Source: Leifsonia xyli (GTDB lineage Bacteria > Actinomycetota > Actinomycetes > Actinomycetales > Microbacteriaceae). From it: a stretch of 64,000 nucleotides of DNA. Position numbers and translations under genes: made by a program. Below the pieces are notes generated by a model. That model ran no database searches and was not told the origin of the DNA. It saw only the letters and a list, made by a program, of their open reading frames with translations. Positions 20,037 through 29,646 of this stretch are shown one piece after another. Position 1 is the first letter of the stretch. Every line of letters starts with the position of its first letter. Location of the stretch: NCBI GenBank assembly GCA_001647635.1, contig CP014761.1, positions 3,286,001-3,350,000 of the forward strand. Reading direction: 5' to 3'.

Positions 20037-22388
20037 ATGAGTTCTGCAACCCGATACACCCCTGCCCGGAAGCGCCAGCTCGGCTCCGAGAAGCGCACCG
20101 AACCGCTCCCGACGGTCCACCCGAAGCCGTCCGACCGCAAGATCACCTGGAGCCGCGTCGCCATCGTGCTGACGGTCCTGTTCTGGGCGATCTACGTCGT
20201 CACCACGATCATCCGCCAGTTCATCGACAGCGGCAGCCAGAACTTCCGCTTCACGATGGAGGCGATCGGCTACACGGTCGTCGTGACCTTCCTCACCTTC
20301 TCCGCCCTTATGTACCTGGTGGCCCGACAGGGTGCGCTGCAGCGCTTCCAGAAGCACGTCCGCGTGCCGCGCGCGGAACTCGACCGGCACTTCGCAGAGA
20401 ACCAGCCCAGCATCACCGTGCTCGTGCCGTCGTATGCGGAGGAGCCGGAGGTCGTCAAGATGACCTTGCTCTCGGCCGCGCTGCAGGAGTTCCCGTCGAA
20501 GCGGGTCGTCCTGCTCCTCGACGACAACCCGAACCCGACCGACCCGGCCGTCCGCGTGCGCCTCGAGGCGACCCGCGACCTCGCGCACGACATCAGCGCC
20601 ATGCTCGCCGAGCCGCGCTTCCGCTTCTCCGACGCGCTGCTGCGGTACGAGCTGGGCGACGCCGGCGTCTACGCCACCGACGAGGCCGGCCTCGAGCTCG
20701 CCGAGCACTACCGCTGGGCCGCGCAGTGGCTCTACCAGCAGGCGGACGCGCACACCGTCGAGGACCACGTCGACGTCTTCTTCTCCGACCAGGTGCTCCG
20801 CGCCCTCGGCGACGACCTGGCCCTCACCGGGGAGGCCGTCTCGGCGGCGATCTCGGAGGGCGCATCCCTCACCTCCAAGCGGGTCGCGCAGCTCTACCGC
20901 CGCCTCGCCTGGACCTTCGACGCCGAGCTCGCGGTCTTCGAGCGCAAGAAGTGGGCGTCGCTGTCGCACGAGGCGAACAAGGCCATGAACCTCAACGCCT
21001 ACATCGGCCTGATGGGCGGCACCTACCGCGTCGAGGAGACACCGGAGGGCCCCATCCTGAACGCCGTCCCCGCCGGCCAGCGCCGTGCGGGCGACGTGGA
21101 GATCCCGGACAGCGACTTCCTCCTGACCCTGGACGCCGACTCCATCCTGCTGCGCGAGTACTGCCTCCGGCTCACCTACTTCCTGCAGCAGCCCGGCAAC
21201 GCGCGCGTCGCGGTCACACAGACCCCGTACTCGTCGTTCCGCGGCGCCGGCACCCGCATCGAGCGCCTCGCGGGTGCGACCACGGACATCCAGCACATCC
21301 TCCACCAGGGCAAGTCGTACTACGGCGCCACCTTCTGGGTGGGCGCGAACGCGGTCATCCGCAAGCGCGCGCTGGACGACATCGTCGAGACCGAGTTCGT
21401 CGGCGGGTTCGAGGTGCGCCGCTACATCCAGGACCGCACGGTCATCGAGGACACCGAGTCGAGCATCGACCTGGGCACCCACGGCTGGACGCTGTCCAAC
21501 TACCCCGAGCGCCTCAGCTACTCGGCCACCCCGCCGGACTTCGGCTCGCTGATCGTCCAGCGCCGCCGGTGGGCGAACGGCGGCCTCCTGATCCTGCCGA
21601 AGCTGTGGCGTCAGGTGAAGGAGCGCAAGCGCCGCGGCGAGACCGTCTCGAAGATCGAGCTGCTGCTGCGCGTCAACTACATGGCGTCGATCAGCTGGGC
21701 GAGCTTCGGTCTCGTGTTCCTGCTGGCCTACCCGTACGACGGCCGCCTGCTCAGCCCGATGGTGCTGCTCGCCGCGCTCCCGTACTTCATCAGCCAGGCC
21801 GCGGACCTCCGCTACAGCGGGTACAAAGCGACCGACATCTTCCGGATCTACGGCTTCAACCTCATCCTCCTGCCGGTGAACCTCGCGGGTGTGCTCAAGT
21901 CGATCCAGCAGTCGCTGACCGGCAAGAAGATCCCGTTCGCCCGCACACCGAAGGTGAAGAACCGCACTGCGTCGCCGCTGCTCTACGTGGTCGCGCCGCT
22001 CGCGATCGTCGGCTTCTCGCTGTTCACCCTGTGGCGCGACGTCAACGCGCACAACTGGGGCAACGCCGCGTTCGCCGCCTTCAACGCGAGCCTCGCGATC
22101 TGGGCGATCGTCTCCTACATCGGCATCTGGAACACCATCGTCGACATCTGGCTCGGGATGACGAAGCCGCTCTACGTGTCCACCTCGCGGAAGCGCACGG
22201 CCGACGTCGCGGAGCCGGCCACGGCGTCCCTCGACTGGCGCTCGGTGCTGTACCACGGCCACGCCGGCGGCGAGGTGCCGCACCTGGCCGGTGTGGGCGC
22301 GGTCGTGGAGCCTGCTGCCGCGTCGGCCGAGGGCGCGGAGTCCGAGCCCGCCGCCGCGTCGGCCTCGAATGAGAAGCAGGCCGCCTGA
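20037..22388 (+). CDS. Membrane glycosyltransferase, family 2 (cellulose-synthase-like)
   Basis: This 783-residue processive-type glycosyltransferase likely builds and exports a polysaccharide at the membrane. There are two membrane segments near residues 42-65 and 77-98, a cytoplasmic GT2 domain with ITVLVPSYAEE, DADS, IED and the processive signature QRRRW, then a cluster of membrane segments and an Ala/Glu-rich C-terminal tail. A region of about 130 residues after the first strand (YATDEAGLEL... to ERKKWASL) is larger than usual. It overlaps the anchored GH18-like gene by one base, so the two probably act together. The product sugar is unknown. Confidence 0.87.
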   Translation: MSSATRYTPARKRQLGSEKRTEPLPTVHPKPSDRKITWSRVAIVLTVLFWAIYVVTTIIRQFIDSGSQNFRFTMEAIGYTVVVTFLTFSALMYLVARQGALQRFQKHVRVPRAELDRHFAENQPSITVLVPSYAEEPEVVKMTLLSAALQEFPSKRVVLLLDDNPNPTDPAVRVRLEATRDLAHDISAMLAEPRFRFSDALLRYELGDAGVYATDEAGLELAEHYRWAAQWLYQQADAHTVEDHVDVFFSDQVLRALGDDLALTGEAVSAAISEGASLTSKRVAQLYRRLAWTFDAELAVFERKKWASLSHEANKAMNLNAYIGLMGGTYRVEETPEGPILNAVPAGQRRAGDVEIPDSDFLLTLDADSILLREYCLRLTYFLQQPGNARVAVTQTPYSSFRGAGTRIERLAGATTDIQHILHQGKSYYGATFWVGANAVIRKRALDDIVETEFVGGFEVRRYIQDRTVIEDTESSIDLGTHGWTLSNYPERLSYSATPPDFGSLIVQRRRWANGGLLILPKLWRQVKERKRRGETVSKIELLLRVNYMASISWASFGLVFLLAYPYDGRLLSPMVLLAALPYFISQAADLRYSGYKATDIFRIYGFNLILLPVNLAGVLKSIQQSLTGKKIPFARTPKVKNRTASPLLYVVAPLAIVGFSLFTLWRDVNAHNWGNAAFAAFNASLAIWAIVSYIGIWNTIVDIWLGMTKPLYVSTSRKRTADVAEPATASLDWRSVLYHGHAGGEVPHLAGVGAVVEPAAASAEGAESEPAAASASNEKQAA

Positions 22389-23998
22389 TGGCGAAGCAGA
22401 AGAAGGCGGCCGCCGCCGACGCGGTCGAGCGCGCGCAGGCCCCCGAGGCCGACAGCGGGCGACGCCTCTCCCCGTGGCGGGTCATCGGCGCCGGGCTCGT
22501 CGCCGTGATCGTCGTCAGCGCAGGGGCCGTCGGCCTGCAGTGGTGGAGCGCCCGGGCGGCGGTCGACGCCAAACCGTGGTTCGCCTCCTATGTGGATGTG
22601 ACCGCGACCCCGCGGTTCGCCTTCGAGAACCTCGGGGGCACGCCGACGAAGGATGCAGTCCTCTCGTTCGTGGTCTCCTCCAAGCGCGACGGATGCGCGC
22701 CCAGCTGGGGCGCCGCGTACTCGCTCGACGAGGCCCGCGGCTCCCTCGACCTGGACCGTCGCATCGCGCGCCTGCAGCAGCAGGGCGGGACGGTCGCCGT
22801 CTCGTTCGGCGGCCAGCGGAACGACGAGCTCGCCGTCGCCTGCGAGGATCCGTCCGCGCTGAAGAAGGCGTACGCCGAGGTGGTGGACCGGTACAAGATC
22901 GGCACGATCGACCTCGACCTCGAGGGCACCGGTCTCACGGACCGCGACGCCGCCCAGCGACGCGCCTCCGCGATCGCCGCGCTGCAGCAGGAGCGCCGCG
23001 CCGCCGGAAAGGGCCTCGCCGTCTGGCTGACCCTGCCCGTCGCCCCGACCGGCCTCACCGCCGACGGGACCGACGCCATCGCCGCGATGCTGAAGGCGAA
23101 GGTCGACATCGCCGGCGTGAACGTCATGACCATGGACTTCGGCGACGCCAAGAACGCCAAGACCTCGATGGCGAAGACCGCCGAGCAGGCCGTCTCCGCC
23201 ACCCAGCGCCAGCTCGGCATCCTGTACGACCGCGCGAAGCTGCACCAAAGCGACCCGAGCCTGTGGGCGAAGCTCGGCGCGACTCCGATGATCGGACAGA
23301 ACGACGTCCAGGCCGAGGTCTTCTCGCTGGCGGACGCCGCGTCCTTCAACACGTGGGCCGTGTCGAACGGCCTCGGCCGCATGTCGATGTGGTCGGCGAA
23401 CCGCGACAAGACCTGCGGCTCCAACTACGTCGACCTGACCGTCGTGTCCGACGCCTGCAGCGGTGTCAGCCAGGGCAAGAAGACGTTCGCCGGTGTGCTC
23501 TCGAAGGGCTTCGACGGTCGCATCGGGCTGGGGGAGGGCCAGGTCACCACGGCCGAGCCGACCTCCGCCGCCACCAAGGACGACCCCGCCACCTCGCCGT
23601 ACCCGATCTGGGCGACGAAGAACTCGTACCTGAAGGGCGCGAAGGTCGTCTGGCACCACAACGTCTATCAGGCCAAGTGGTGGACCAAGGGCGACGTCCC
23701 CGACAACCCGGTCCTGAACGCGTGGGAGACGCCGTGGGAGCTGGTGGGCCCGGTGCTGCCGGGCGAGACGCCCATCCCGCAGCCGACGCTCCCGGCGGGG
23801 ACGTACCCGACGTGGAGCGGGACGACCGCCTACGACAAGGGCCAGCGCATCCTGTTCGACGGCGTGCCCTTCGAGGCCAAGTGGTGGACGCAGGGCGACA
23901 GCCCCGAGGCCGCCAGCGCCGACCCCGACTCGTCGCCGTGGACCCCGCTCACGCAGGACGAGATCGACCAGATCGTCGGCGGCTCCCCGAGCCGCTGA
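22388..23998 (+). CDS. Membrane-anchored GH18-like protein with two CBM5/12-like modules
   Basis: The 536-residue protein has a cytoplasmic Lys/Ala-rich N-terminus, one membrane anchor (about residues 38-58) and an outside domain resembling chitinases. TIDLDLEG (about 172-179) matches the GH18 DxDxE core, although the first Asp of the usual DGxDxDxE is Gly here. Two C-terminal modules each contain a Y-x-AKWWT-x-G pattern (about 410-450 and 475-515), as in chitin-binding CBM5/12. Coupling to the GT2 gene suggests it trims or releases the polymer made by that enzyme; this is inference. Confidence 0.85.
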   Translation: MAKQKKAAAADAVERAQAPEADSGRRLSPWRVIGAGLVAVIVVSAGAVGLQWWSARAAVDAKPWFASYVDVTATPRFAFENLGGTPTKDAVLSFVVSSKRDGCAPSWGAAYSLDEARGSLDLDRRIARLQQQGGTVAVSFGGQRNDELAVACEDPSALKKAYAEVVDRYKIGTIDLDLEGTGLTDRDAAQRRASAIAALQQERRAAGKGLAVWLTLPVAPTGLTADGTDAIAAMLKAKVDIAGVNVMTMDFGDAKNAKTSMAKTAEQAVSATQRQLGILYDRAKLHQSDPSLWAKLGATPMIGQNDVQAEVFSLADAASFNTWAVSNGLGRMSMWSANRDKTCGSNYVDLTVVSDACSGVSQGKKTFAGVLSKGFDGRIGLGEGQVTTAEPTSAATKDDPATSPYPIWATKNSYLKGAKVVWHHNVYQAKWWTKGDVPDNPVLNAWETPWELVGPVLPGETPIPQPTLPAGTYPTWSGTTAYDKGQRILFDGVPFEAKWWTQGDSPEAASADPDSSPWTPLTQDEIDQIVGGSPSR

Positions 23999-24006
23999 AC
24001 AGAATC

Positions 24007-24080
24007 GGCGGCGGGACGCTGACTCCCCCCATCGCGTCCCGTCGCCGACCCCACCTGGACTCCCGCTGCGGGGCGGGAGT
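24007..24080 (+). terminator. Two hairpins after the GT2-GH18 operon
   Basis: Hairpin 1 has arms GGCGGCGGGACGC (24007-24019) and GCGTCCCGTCGCC (24034-24046). Hairpin 2 has arms ACTCCCGC (24059-24066) and GCGGGAGT (24073-24080). They start just after the stop at 23998 and probably end transcription, although no T tract follows. No gene is seen between 23999 and 24290. Confidence 0.55.
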
Positions 24081-24290
24081 GTCCGGGCGCCCCGCGTGCC
24101 GTGAGTTCGGCCGGTGCGCGGCGCAGTGCCGGCGGGGACGCGTGTGCCTTCGGGTGGTGCACGGCGTCCTCGCCGGCACGATAGAACGACCGTGATGCGA
24201 TCGTGATGGGCCGGCTCTCCGTCACGCGTGCGCCGATCCCTATGCTTGCGTTGCTGCATGGTGCAGCGATCGATGATTCGGGGGAATCAC

Positions 24291-24716
24291 ATGAGATCAC
24301 TGAGAGGGATGACGCTGTCGGCGGGGGTTGTCGCAGCGTTGCTTCTGGCATTGTCCGGTTGCGCCGGGGGAGCAGCCGTCGGCAGCTCACCGGCACCGAC
24401 GACGACGGTCACGTCGACGGTCACAGCCACGCCGACGCCCGCGTCGGGCGACGAGCCGCTGGATGCGCTCTCGGCCTGGACGGCGTGCGCCGTGCTGGCC
24501 CAGGAGGTGTACGCGAAGGACGAGCCGACGGCCAAGCAGATGCCGTACGACCCGGCCCACCCGCCAACGCAGAAGGCCGACGGATCATGGCAGGTGACCA
24601 TCGGCTTCCCGATCGTCCCGCCGGCGGAGGGCGCCGGCTCGGTCATCGTGATCTGCCACCTCGCCGGCTCCAAGGGGGAGCCCAAGCTCCTCGAGTGGGC
24701 CACCAAAGACATCTGA
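24291..24716 (+). CDS. Small secreted lipoprotein
   Basis: The 141-residue protein has a basic start, a hydrophobic signal and lipobox LSGC (Cys at about 24), then a Thr/Pro-rich linker (PAPTTTVTSTVTATPTP) and a compact domain of about 90 residues. The ATG at 24291 is chosen because it gives a normal signal peptide and follows a G-rich ribosome-binding region (GGGGG). The function is unknown. It ends 83 bp before tRNA-Pro. Confidence 0.75.
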   Translation: MRSLRGMTLSAGVVAALLLALSGCAGGAAVGSSPAPTTTVTSTVTATPTPASGDEPLDALSAWTACAVLAQEVYAKDEPTAKQMPYDPAHPPTQKADGSWQVTIGFPIVPPAEGAGSVIVICHLAGSKGEPKLLEWATKDI

Positions 24717-24799
24717 TCCGACGTGCGCGAGGCACCCCGCCGACACGGTAGGATGGACGGGTTGCCTCGCGCGGCGCTCCGGCCCGCGTGCGACGACAT

Positions 24800-24873
<74 letters not shown>

Positions 24874-24875
24874 CG

Positions 24876-24940
24876 TAACGAAAGAGCCGGTGGGCACGAA
24901 GGTCGCAAAAGCGACCACATGCCCACCGGCTCTTTCGTTA
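24876..24940. terminator. Long nested hairpin downstream of tRNA-Pro
   Basis: Perfect 21-bp arms at 24876-24896 and 24920-24940 (outer ends TAACGAAAGAGCC and GGCTCTTTCGTTA) enclose a second hairpin GGTCGC-AAAA-GCGACC (24901-24916). It lies 2 nt after the tRNA and before the 3' end of a minus-strand gene, so it can terminate both. Its perfection over 21 bp is unusual for a plain terminator. Confidence 0.75.
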
Positions 24941-24976
24941 CTCGCTGCTGTCTGTCACCGCAGCACATGGCTGTGT

Positions 24977-25363
24977 CTAGTCCTCGCTCCGTGGGGAAGG
25001 ACTTGGGGCTCGGGGCCCGACGTCCGGGACCCAGCTCCCGGCCAAGAGAGCCAGCATCGTGATTACGGACATCGCCCTGGTCAGCAGGCCGCTCCCGGGA
25101 GCGAACTCGACCAGAATCAGCGTGGGGAGCAAGACGACCGCCACGATGGCAATATATACCCAGCCGGCGGCGGTCAGCGGTGGCGGGAAGACGGGACCCC
25201 TGACGCGACTCCACACTCGATCAAAGGTCGCGCACAGAAGCGCTCCCACCGTCAGCGCCACGCCTCTCGGCGGCTGCGGGAGAAGCGAGGTACTCAGCAA
25301 TGTGGCTCCCACGATGAGAGCCATGATGGCGAAGTACGCCAGGCGTCGAGGCCGCGCTGCCAT
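24977..25363 (-). CDS. Small membrane protein coupled to secreted protein gene
   Basis: The 128-residue protein has a basic N-terminus (MAARPRRLAYF) and four hydrophobic segments (about 10-27, 33-46, 64-84 and 92-110), ending in a Pro/Ser-rich tail. Its ATG overlaps the stop of the upstream secreted-protein gene by one base, so both are made together. It has no recognised family. By analogy with precursor/immunity pairs it may protect against, or help export, the partner. Confidence 0.7.
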   Translation of the reverse strand: MAARPRRLAYFAIMALIVGATLLSTSLLPQPPRGVALTVGALLCATFDRVWSRVRGPVFPPPLTAAGWVYIAIVAVVLLPTLILVEFAPGSGLLTRAMSVITMLALLAGSWVPDVGPRAPSPSPRSED

Positions 25364-26364
25364 CAGAACCCTTTACAACTGGCGTTGATTCCCGCCGCAG
25401 CGATTGCACCAGTCCTGAACCAGGCGAGACCGCCAGTGGGTGGGCTGAACACCAGGCCGGCGCCGATCGAGCCCAGGGTGAGGAGACATCCGCTCTTCCA
25501 GGTGACCTTTACGTTGGCACCGCCACGGTAGACGAGGGCGACCGATTGAACCATGCGGCCATTGATGTATTTCTGGATGTAGCTCCCCTTGCAATTCGTC
25601 AGGTTCTCGTTCGGCTTCATGAAATAGCTGCTGCCGTTCGGGTTCACACAGCTGTACGAATACACACCGGTGGTCGTCGGATCAGCGACGACGGGGAAGG
25701 CGGCCTGCTCTGTGAAGTCGACGACTTGCGTGAGGGTATTGTTATGCACCTCGTAGTGGGTAGCCACAGCGTGGCCTTTGGCATCCTTCGCCCACGCCTC
25801 TCCGAATACCCGCAGCGGTGACCCGTCCGCTGCCACCACCGCGACTGTACCCTTCGCGTCTTTGGTCAGTGAGGCTCCCTCGGGCAGGTCGATCGGGTAG
25901 TCGTACCGTTTGGGGGCGTGTGCGTTGTCGATCACGGTGTTGATCTGCACGGCACCATTCAGATCGATGAGCGGGACGGTGGTCGAACCGTTCTTGTTGT
26001 CGTACACGACCACGCCGCGCTTCTTCGAGGCGATGGCACTACTGGCCTGGGTCGCAAAGGGAAGACCGATCTTGACATCCGACACGTCCTGAGGAGCGTT
26101 CAGCGCGACGCCCTCAGTGGGGTGCTTCGGCACGGAAACGCTGCTGCCGTCTGGGCTGTCGACATGTACGGCCGTATTGGCGTCGGCCTTCCCCGGTGCC
26201 GAGGCTGCTGCCAGCGCGTCCGGCGCCACCTTCTGGACTGCGCTGATCGCGGCAGCAGCTTTCGATTCCTCAGCGTTGGTCGCTGCGAAGCCAGACAGAC
26301 CAGCTGCAATCACGCCAACTCCCGCCAGCGTTGCCGCTGACATCAAAACACGAGACTTCTTCAC
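25363..26364 (-). CDS. Secreted protein with cysteine-containing C-terminal tail
   Basis: The 333-residue protein has a Sec-type signal peptide (KKSRVLMSAATLAGVGVIAA, cut near SGFAA). It starts at GTG 26364 behind AAAGGGAG. The middle is a hydrophilic domain ending in AAFPVVADPTTT. The last about 110 residues hold all four cysteines and a Gly-rich hydrophobic stretch (LTLGSIGAGLVFSP). Codon use and GC are clearly lower than in the neighbours. I recall the FPVVADP motif before short hydrophobic tails in other actinobacterial secreted proteins. The function is unknown; a processed peptide precursor is one possibility. Confidence 0.72.
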   Translation of the reverse strand: MKKSRVLMSAATLAGVGVIAAGLSGFAATNAEESKAAAAISAVQKVAPDALAAASAPGKADANTAVHVDSPDGSSVSVPKHPTEGVALNAPQDVSDVKIGLPFATQASSAIASKKRGVVVYDNKNGSTTVPLIDLNGAVQINTVIDNAHAPKRYDYPIDLPEGASLTKDAKGTVAVVAADGSPLRVFGEAWAKDAKGHAVATHYEVHNNTLTQVVDFTEQAAFPVVADPTTTGVYSYSCVNPNGSSYFMKPNENLTNCKGSYIQKYINGRMVQSVALVYRGGANVKVTWKSGCLLTLGSIGAGLVFSPPTGGLAWFRTGAIAAAGINASCKGF

Positions 26365-26572
26365 CGAAATCTCCCTTTCGTCCTCGTGAGAACGAAGTGG
26401 ACAACTTGTCCGCCACCCGGCGAAGCCAGAACGGTCGTCAGTCCACTACCGGGCGAGCAGAATTGCCCTCCACTGGAGAGGACGCGACGATCCGGGGAAC
26501 GTGTCGCGGCACGCGTTGCTAAGCATGCATTGCGGATGTCGAACGCGAGGCTCCCGCGCGTGAAGTTATGGC
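26365..26572. promoter_or_regulatory. Low-GC intergenic region with 13-bp palindrome
   Basis: GGACAA-C-TTGTCC (26399-26411) is a perfect palindrome 35 bp upstream of the secreted-protein start and is a plausible operator. No open gene or RNA is recognised in the rest of this gap. Confidence 0.4.
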
Positions 26573-26591
26573 TGGGGCGTAGCCTGCCCCA
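26573..26591 (-). terminator. Hairpin after the response-regulator gene
   Basis: TGGGGC (26573-26578) and GCCCCA (26586-26591) form a 6-bp stem with a 7-nt loop, just beyond the stop of the minus-strand response-regulator gene. Confidence 0.45.
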
Positions 26592-26594
26592 CCC

Positions 26595-27215
26595 TCACCG
26601 CAGAATCCCCACCTCCCGCGCCGCCGCGACCGCGGCCGTGCGCGACGACACCCCGAGCTTCGTGTAGATGTGCACCAGGTGCGACTTCACCGTCGCGTCG
26701 CTGATGTACAGGCGTCCCGCGATCTCCGTGTTCGCCGCGCCGTCCGCGACCAGCTGGAGCACCTCCACCTCGCGCCTGCTGAGGGTCGGACGCGGCTCGC
26801 GCATGCGGGCGAGCAGCCGGCCGGCGATGGCGGGGGCGAGGGCCGTCTCGCCTGCGGCTGCGGCCCTGATCGCGGCGATCAGCTCGTCGGGGGGCGCGTC
26901 CTTCAGCAGGTAGCCGCTGGCTCCCGCCTCCACCGCGCCCAGGATGTCGCCGTCGGTGTCGTAATTCGTCAGCACGAGGACGGCCGGTGGCGCGGGGAGG
27001 TCCCGGATGCGTCGCGTCGCGTCCGCCCCGGTCGTCTCGGTGCCGAATTGCAGATCCATCAGCACGACATCCGGAGCCTTCTCGCTCGCCAGCGCGACGG
27101 CGTCGTCGGGGGTGCCGGCCTCGCCGACGATCTCCAGCTCCGGGTCGCCGGCGAGCATGGCGCGCAGGCCGGCGCGGACGACCGGATGGTCGTCGGCGAG
27201 GGCGATCCGGATCAT
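26595..27215 (-). CDS. LuxR/NarL-family response regulator
   Basis: This 206-residue DNA-binding regulator has a receiver domain with acidic pocket D8-D9, phospho-acceptor D54 (VVLMDLQ) and K104 region (LLKDAP), then a LuxR-type HTH (SRREVEVLQLVADGAANTEI). It overlaps the end of the kinase gene by 4 bases, so the pair form one operon. It probably controls the divergent ABC exporter genes. Confidence 0.93.
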   Translation of the reverse strand: MIRIALADDHPVVRAGLRAMLAGDPELEIVGEAGTPDDAVALASEKAPDVVLMDLQFGTETTGADATRRIRDLPAPPAVLVLTNYDTDGDILGAVEAGASGYLLKDAPPDELIAAIRAAAAGETALAPAIAGRLLARMREPRPTLSRREVEVLQLVADGAANTEIAGRLYISDATVKSHLVHIYTKLGVSSRTAAVAAAREVGILR

Positions 27216-28407
27216 GGACGCATCCCCTCCGCTCGCGCCAGGGGCAGCCGGGCGGTCACGGTCGTGCCGGTGCCCGGCGCAGAGACGATCTCGAGCGTGC
27301 CGTCGAGCTGGTCGATCCGCTCCTGCATGGCCTGCAGGCCGAACGAGTCGCTGCCGTGGATGCCCGCGAGCGCGGCCTCCACGTCGAAGCCGCGTCCGTC
27401 ATCCCGGACCACGAGCGACACGGTGTCGCCGTCCTCGCGCAGCTCGATGGCGACGTGCGACGCGTCGGCATGGAGGACCGCATTCGACAGCGCGCCCTGG
27501 GCGATGCGCAGGAGGGCGGTCTGCGTGTCCATCGGCAGCTCGAGGTCGTCGGCGCGCACTTCGACGGGGATGGCCGACCGGTCGGCGTGCTCTCGTCCCA
27601 GCCTGCGCAGCGCCGCGCCGAGGCCGCCGTCGAGGCGCGCGGGTGTGAGCTCGCGGATGATCTGCCGGGTGTCGGCGAGGCTGTCCGCCGCGGTCTCGCG
27701 CGCCAGGCGGAGATAGCCCGCGCCGGGTTCCGGGGTGTCGCGTTCCGCCGCGCGCAGCAGCATCTGGATGCTCGCGAGGCCCTGCGCGACGGTGTCGTGG
27801 ATCTCGCGGGCGAGGCGGGCGCGCTCGCTCAAGGCGCCCTGCTCTCGCTCGGTCTCCGCCAGTTGCTGCCGCGTGCGGAGGAGCTCGGCGAGCAGGAGTT
27901 CCCGCTCCCGTGCCTCCCGCCGCAGCGCCCGGTAGGCCAGCCCGATGAGCACCGCGACGCCGGCGGCGATGAGGGGGCCGACGACTCCGCCGACGCTGAA
28001 CCCGAGGTGCAGCCCGAGGGCGACGATGGCGAACAGCGTGGTCACGACGATGGCGGCGATCGCGCCCCTGGTCGGGAGGACGTGCAGGTAGAGGAAGAAG
28101 AGGGGAAGACGATGTAGGCGCCCTCCGGGGAGAGCCACACCAACAAGGCCCAGAGCACCGTGAGGAGGGCGACCCACGCCAGGGCGGACCCGCGACCGCC
28201 GCGGAAGCCGTCGGTTCCGGTGCGTGCCGCCGCCGCACCGGCGACGTACACCGCGACGAACGCGACCCCGACGAGGAGCGTCCACCATTCGGACGGCGAC
28301 GAGACCGCGAACGCGCGCACGACGGCGAAAGCGGCGAGCCCGACCACGAGCACGTGCAGGCCGATCCGCAGGCCGGTGAACACCGGGTCGAGGGTCGAGT
28401 GGGACAT
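27212..28407 (-). CDS. Sensor histidine kinase, HisKA_3 type (apparent frameshift)
   Basis: Four or five membrane segments in the first half are followed by a coiled linker, the phospho-acceptor box REIHDTVAQGL and the ATPase domain (RDDGRGFD, GLQAMQERI). The N-terminal 100 residues (MSHSTLDPVF... to EGAYIVFP) and the rest (LFFLYLHVL...) are in adjacent frames, joined by restoring one base in the run GGGG at 28102-28105. The repaired length is 398 residues. A GAGGAG site precedes the ATG, and TAGTCT nearby may be the -10. The break is probably a homopolymer sequencing error. Confidence 0.88.
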
Positions 28408-28557
28408 GACCTCCTCAGACTAGGCGAGCGCGTGCCCGCTGCCATCGACCAAAAGGTGGAATGCGGATGCGGTGGAAAGGGCGATGCGGCTGCAGCACCG
28501 TCCGACGGAGGGTGGAACCGTTGCTCGCGCAGACGGTGCGAGCGGAAAGGCACCATC

Positions 28558-29646
28558 GTGTTCGTCGCGTGGAGAGAGCTGCGGTTCGCCCGCGGCCGGT
28601 TCCTCCTCATCGGGGCCGTCGTCGCCCTGATCACCCTGCTTGTCGGGTTCCTCTCCGGCCTCACCGGCGGTCTTGCCGCCCAGAACGTCTCGGCCGTCCT
28701 GGCGCTGCCGGGCGACCGGATCGTGCTCCAGCACCCCGACACCGGAAGCCCCAGCTACGCCACCTCGGCGGTCGACGGGGATGCGGTGCGGGCCTGGGAG
28801 CAGGCGGACGGCGTGTCCGCGGTCATACCCATCGGGATCGCACAGTCCCGCGCGTCGGCAGCCGCGGGAGACCCGACCGGCGTCGCCCTGTTCGGGTTGC
28901 CGACAGATGCGCGGGGCACCTCATCCGACCCGCTCTCCGAACTGATTCCGCGCTCGGGTTCCGGCGTCGGGCTGTCGGCCGGCGCTGCGAAGGCACTCGA
29001 TGCCCGCACAGGCGACACGGTGACGATCGGAGGGTCGGAGTTCACCGTCGAGAAGGTCGGCGGAGACCTCTGGTACAGCCACACCCCGGCCGTCGTCATG
29101 ACCGCGGCCTCGTGGAGCGCGGCGAGCCTGCGCACCGGGGGCACCGGCGAGGCCACTGTGCTCGCCGTGAGCGGCAGCCCCGACTGGGATGCGGTCGCGC
29201 AGCGCACAGGAACCGTCGCCCAGACACCCCTCGCCAGCCTGACGGCGCTCGAGACCTTCAAGTCGGAGGTCGGCTCGCTCGGGTTGATGATCGCCCTGCT
29301 GTTCGGGATCTCCGCGCTCGTGGTCGGCGCCTTCTTCACCGTCTGGACCATGCAGCGCGCGGGCGACATCGCCGTGCTGAAGGCGCTCGGCGCGAGCACC
29401 GCATCCCTGATTCGGGACTCTCTCGGGCAGGCGTCGGTCGTCCTCGTCGCCGGGATCGCCGTCGGCCTCGCCGCCGTCCTGGGCCTGGGCGCCCTCGCCG
29501 GGCAGGCCCTGCCCTTCGTCGTCAGCCCGCTCACGACCGTCGCACCGGCCGTCGCCCTGGCGCTGCTCGGCCTCGCGGGCGCGGCCTTCGCCCTGCGCTC
29601 CGTCACCACCTCCGACCCCCTTACCGCACTCGGGAGCAACCGATGA
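28558..29646 (+). CDS. FtsX-like ABC transporter permease
   Basis: The 362-residue protein has one N-terminal membrane segment, an extracytoplasmic domain of about 200 residues and three C-terminal membrane segments around LKALGAST, the typical FtsX/MacB half. GTG 28558 follows GGAAAGG. It overlaps the ATPase gene by 4 bases. It is divergent from the two-component genes, a layout in which the regulator usually controls the exporter, often for lipids or antimicrobial peptides; the substrate here is unknown. Confidence 0.88.
   Translation: MFVAWRELRFARGRFLLIGAVVALITLLVGFLSGLTGGLAAQNVSAVLALPGDRIVLQHPDTGSPSYATSAVDGDAVRAWEQADGVSAVIPIGIAQSRASAAAGDPTGVALFGLPTDARGTSSDPLSELIPRSGSGVGLSAGAAKALDARTGDTVTIGGSEFTVEKVGGDLWYSHTPAVVMTAASWSAASLRTGGTGEATVLAVSGSPDWDAVAQRTGTVAQTPLASLTALETFKSEVGSLGLMIALLFGISALVVGAFFTVWTMQRAGDIAVLKALGASTASLIRDSLGQASVVLVAGIAVGLAAVLGLGALAGQALPFVVSPLTTVAPAVALALLGLAGAAFALRSVTTSDPLTALGSNR

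Noticed and set aside
18591..22283. A 1230-codon open frame on the minus strand across the hydrolase and glycosyltransferase genes
   Set aside because: It is antisense to two clear genes, has low-complexity Arg/Ala/Asp-rich composition and no domain; it is a by-product of high GC.
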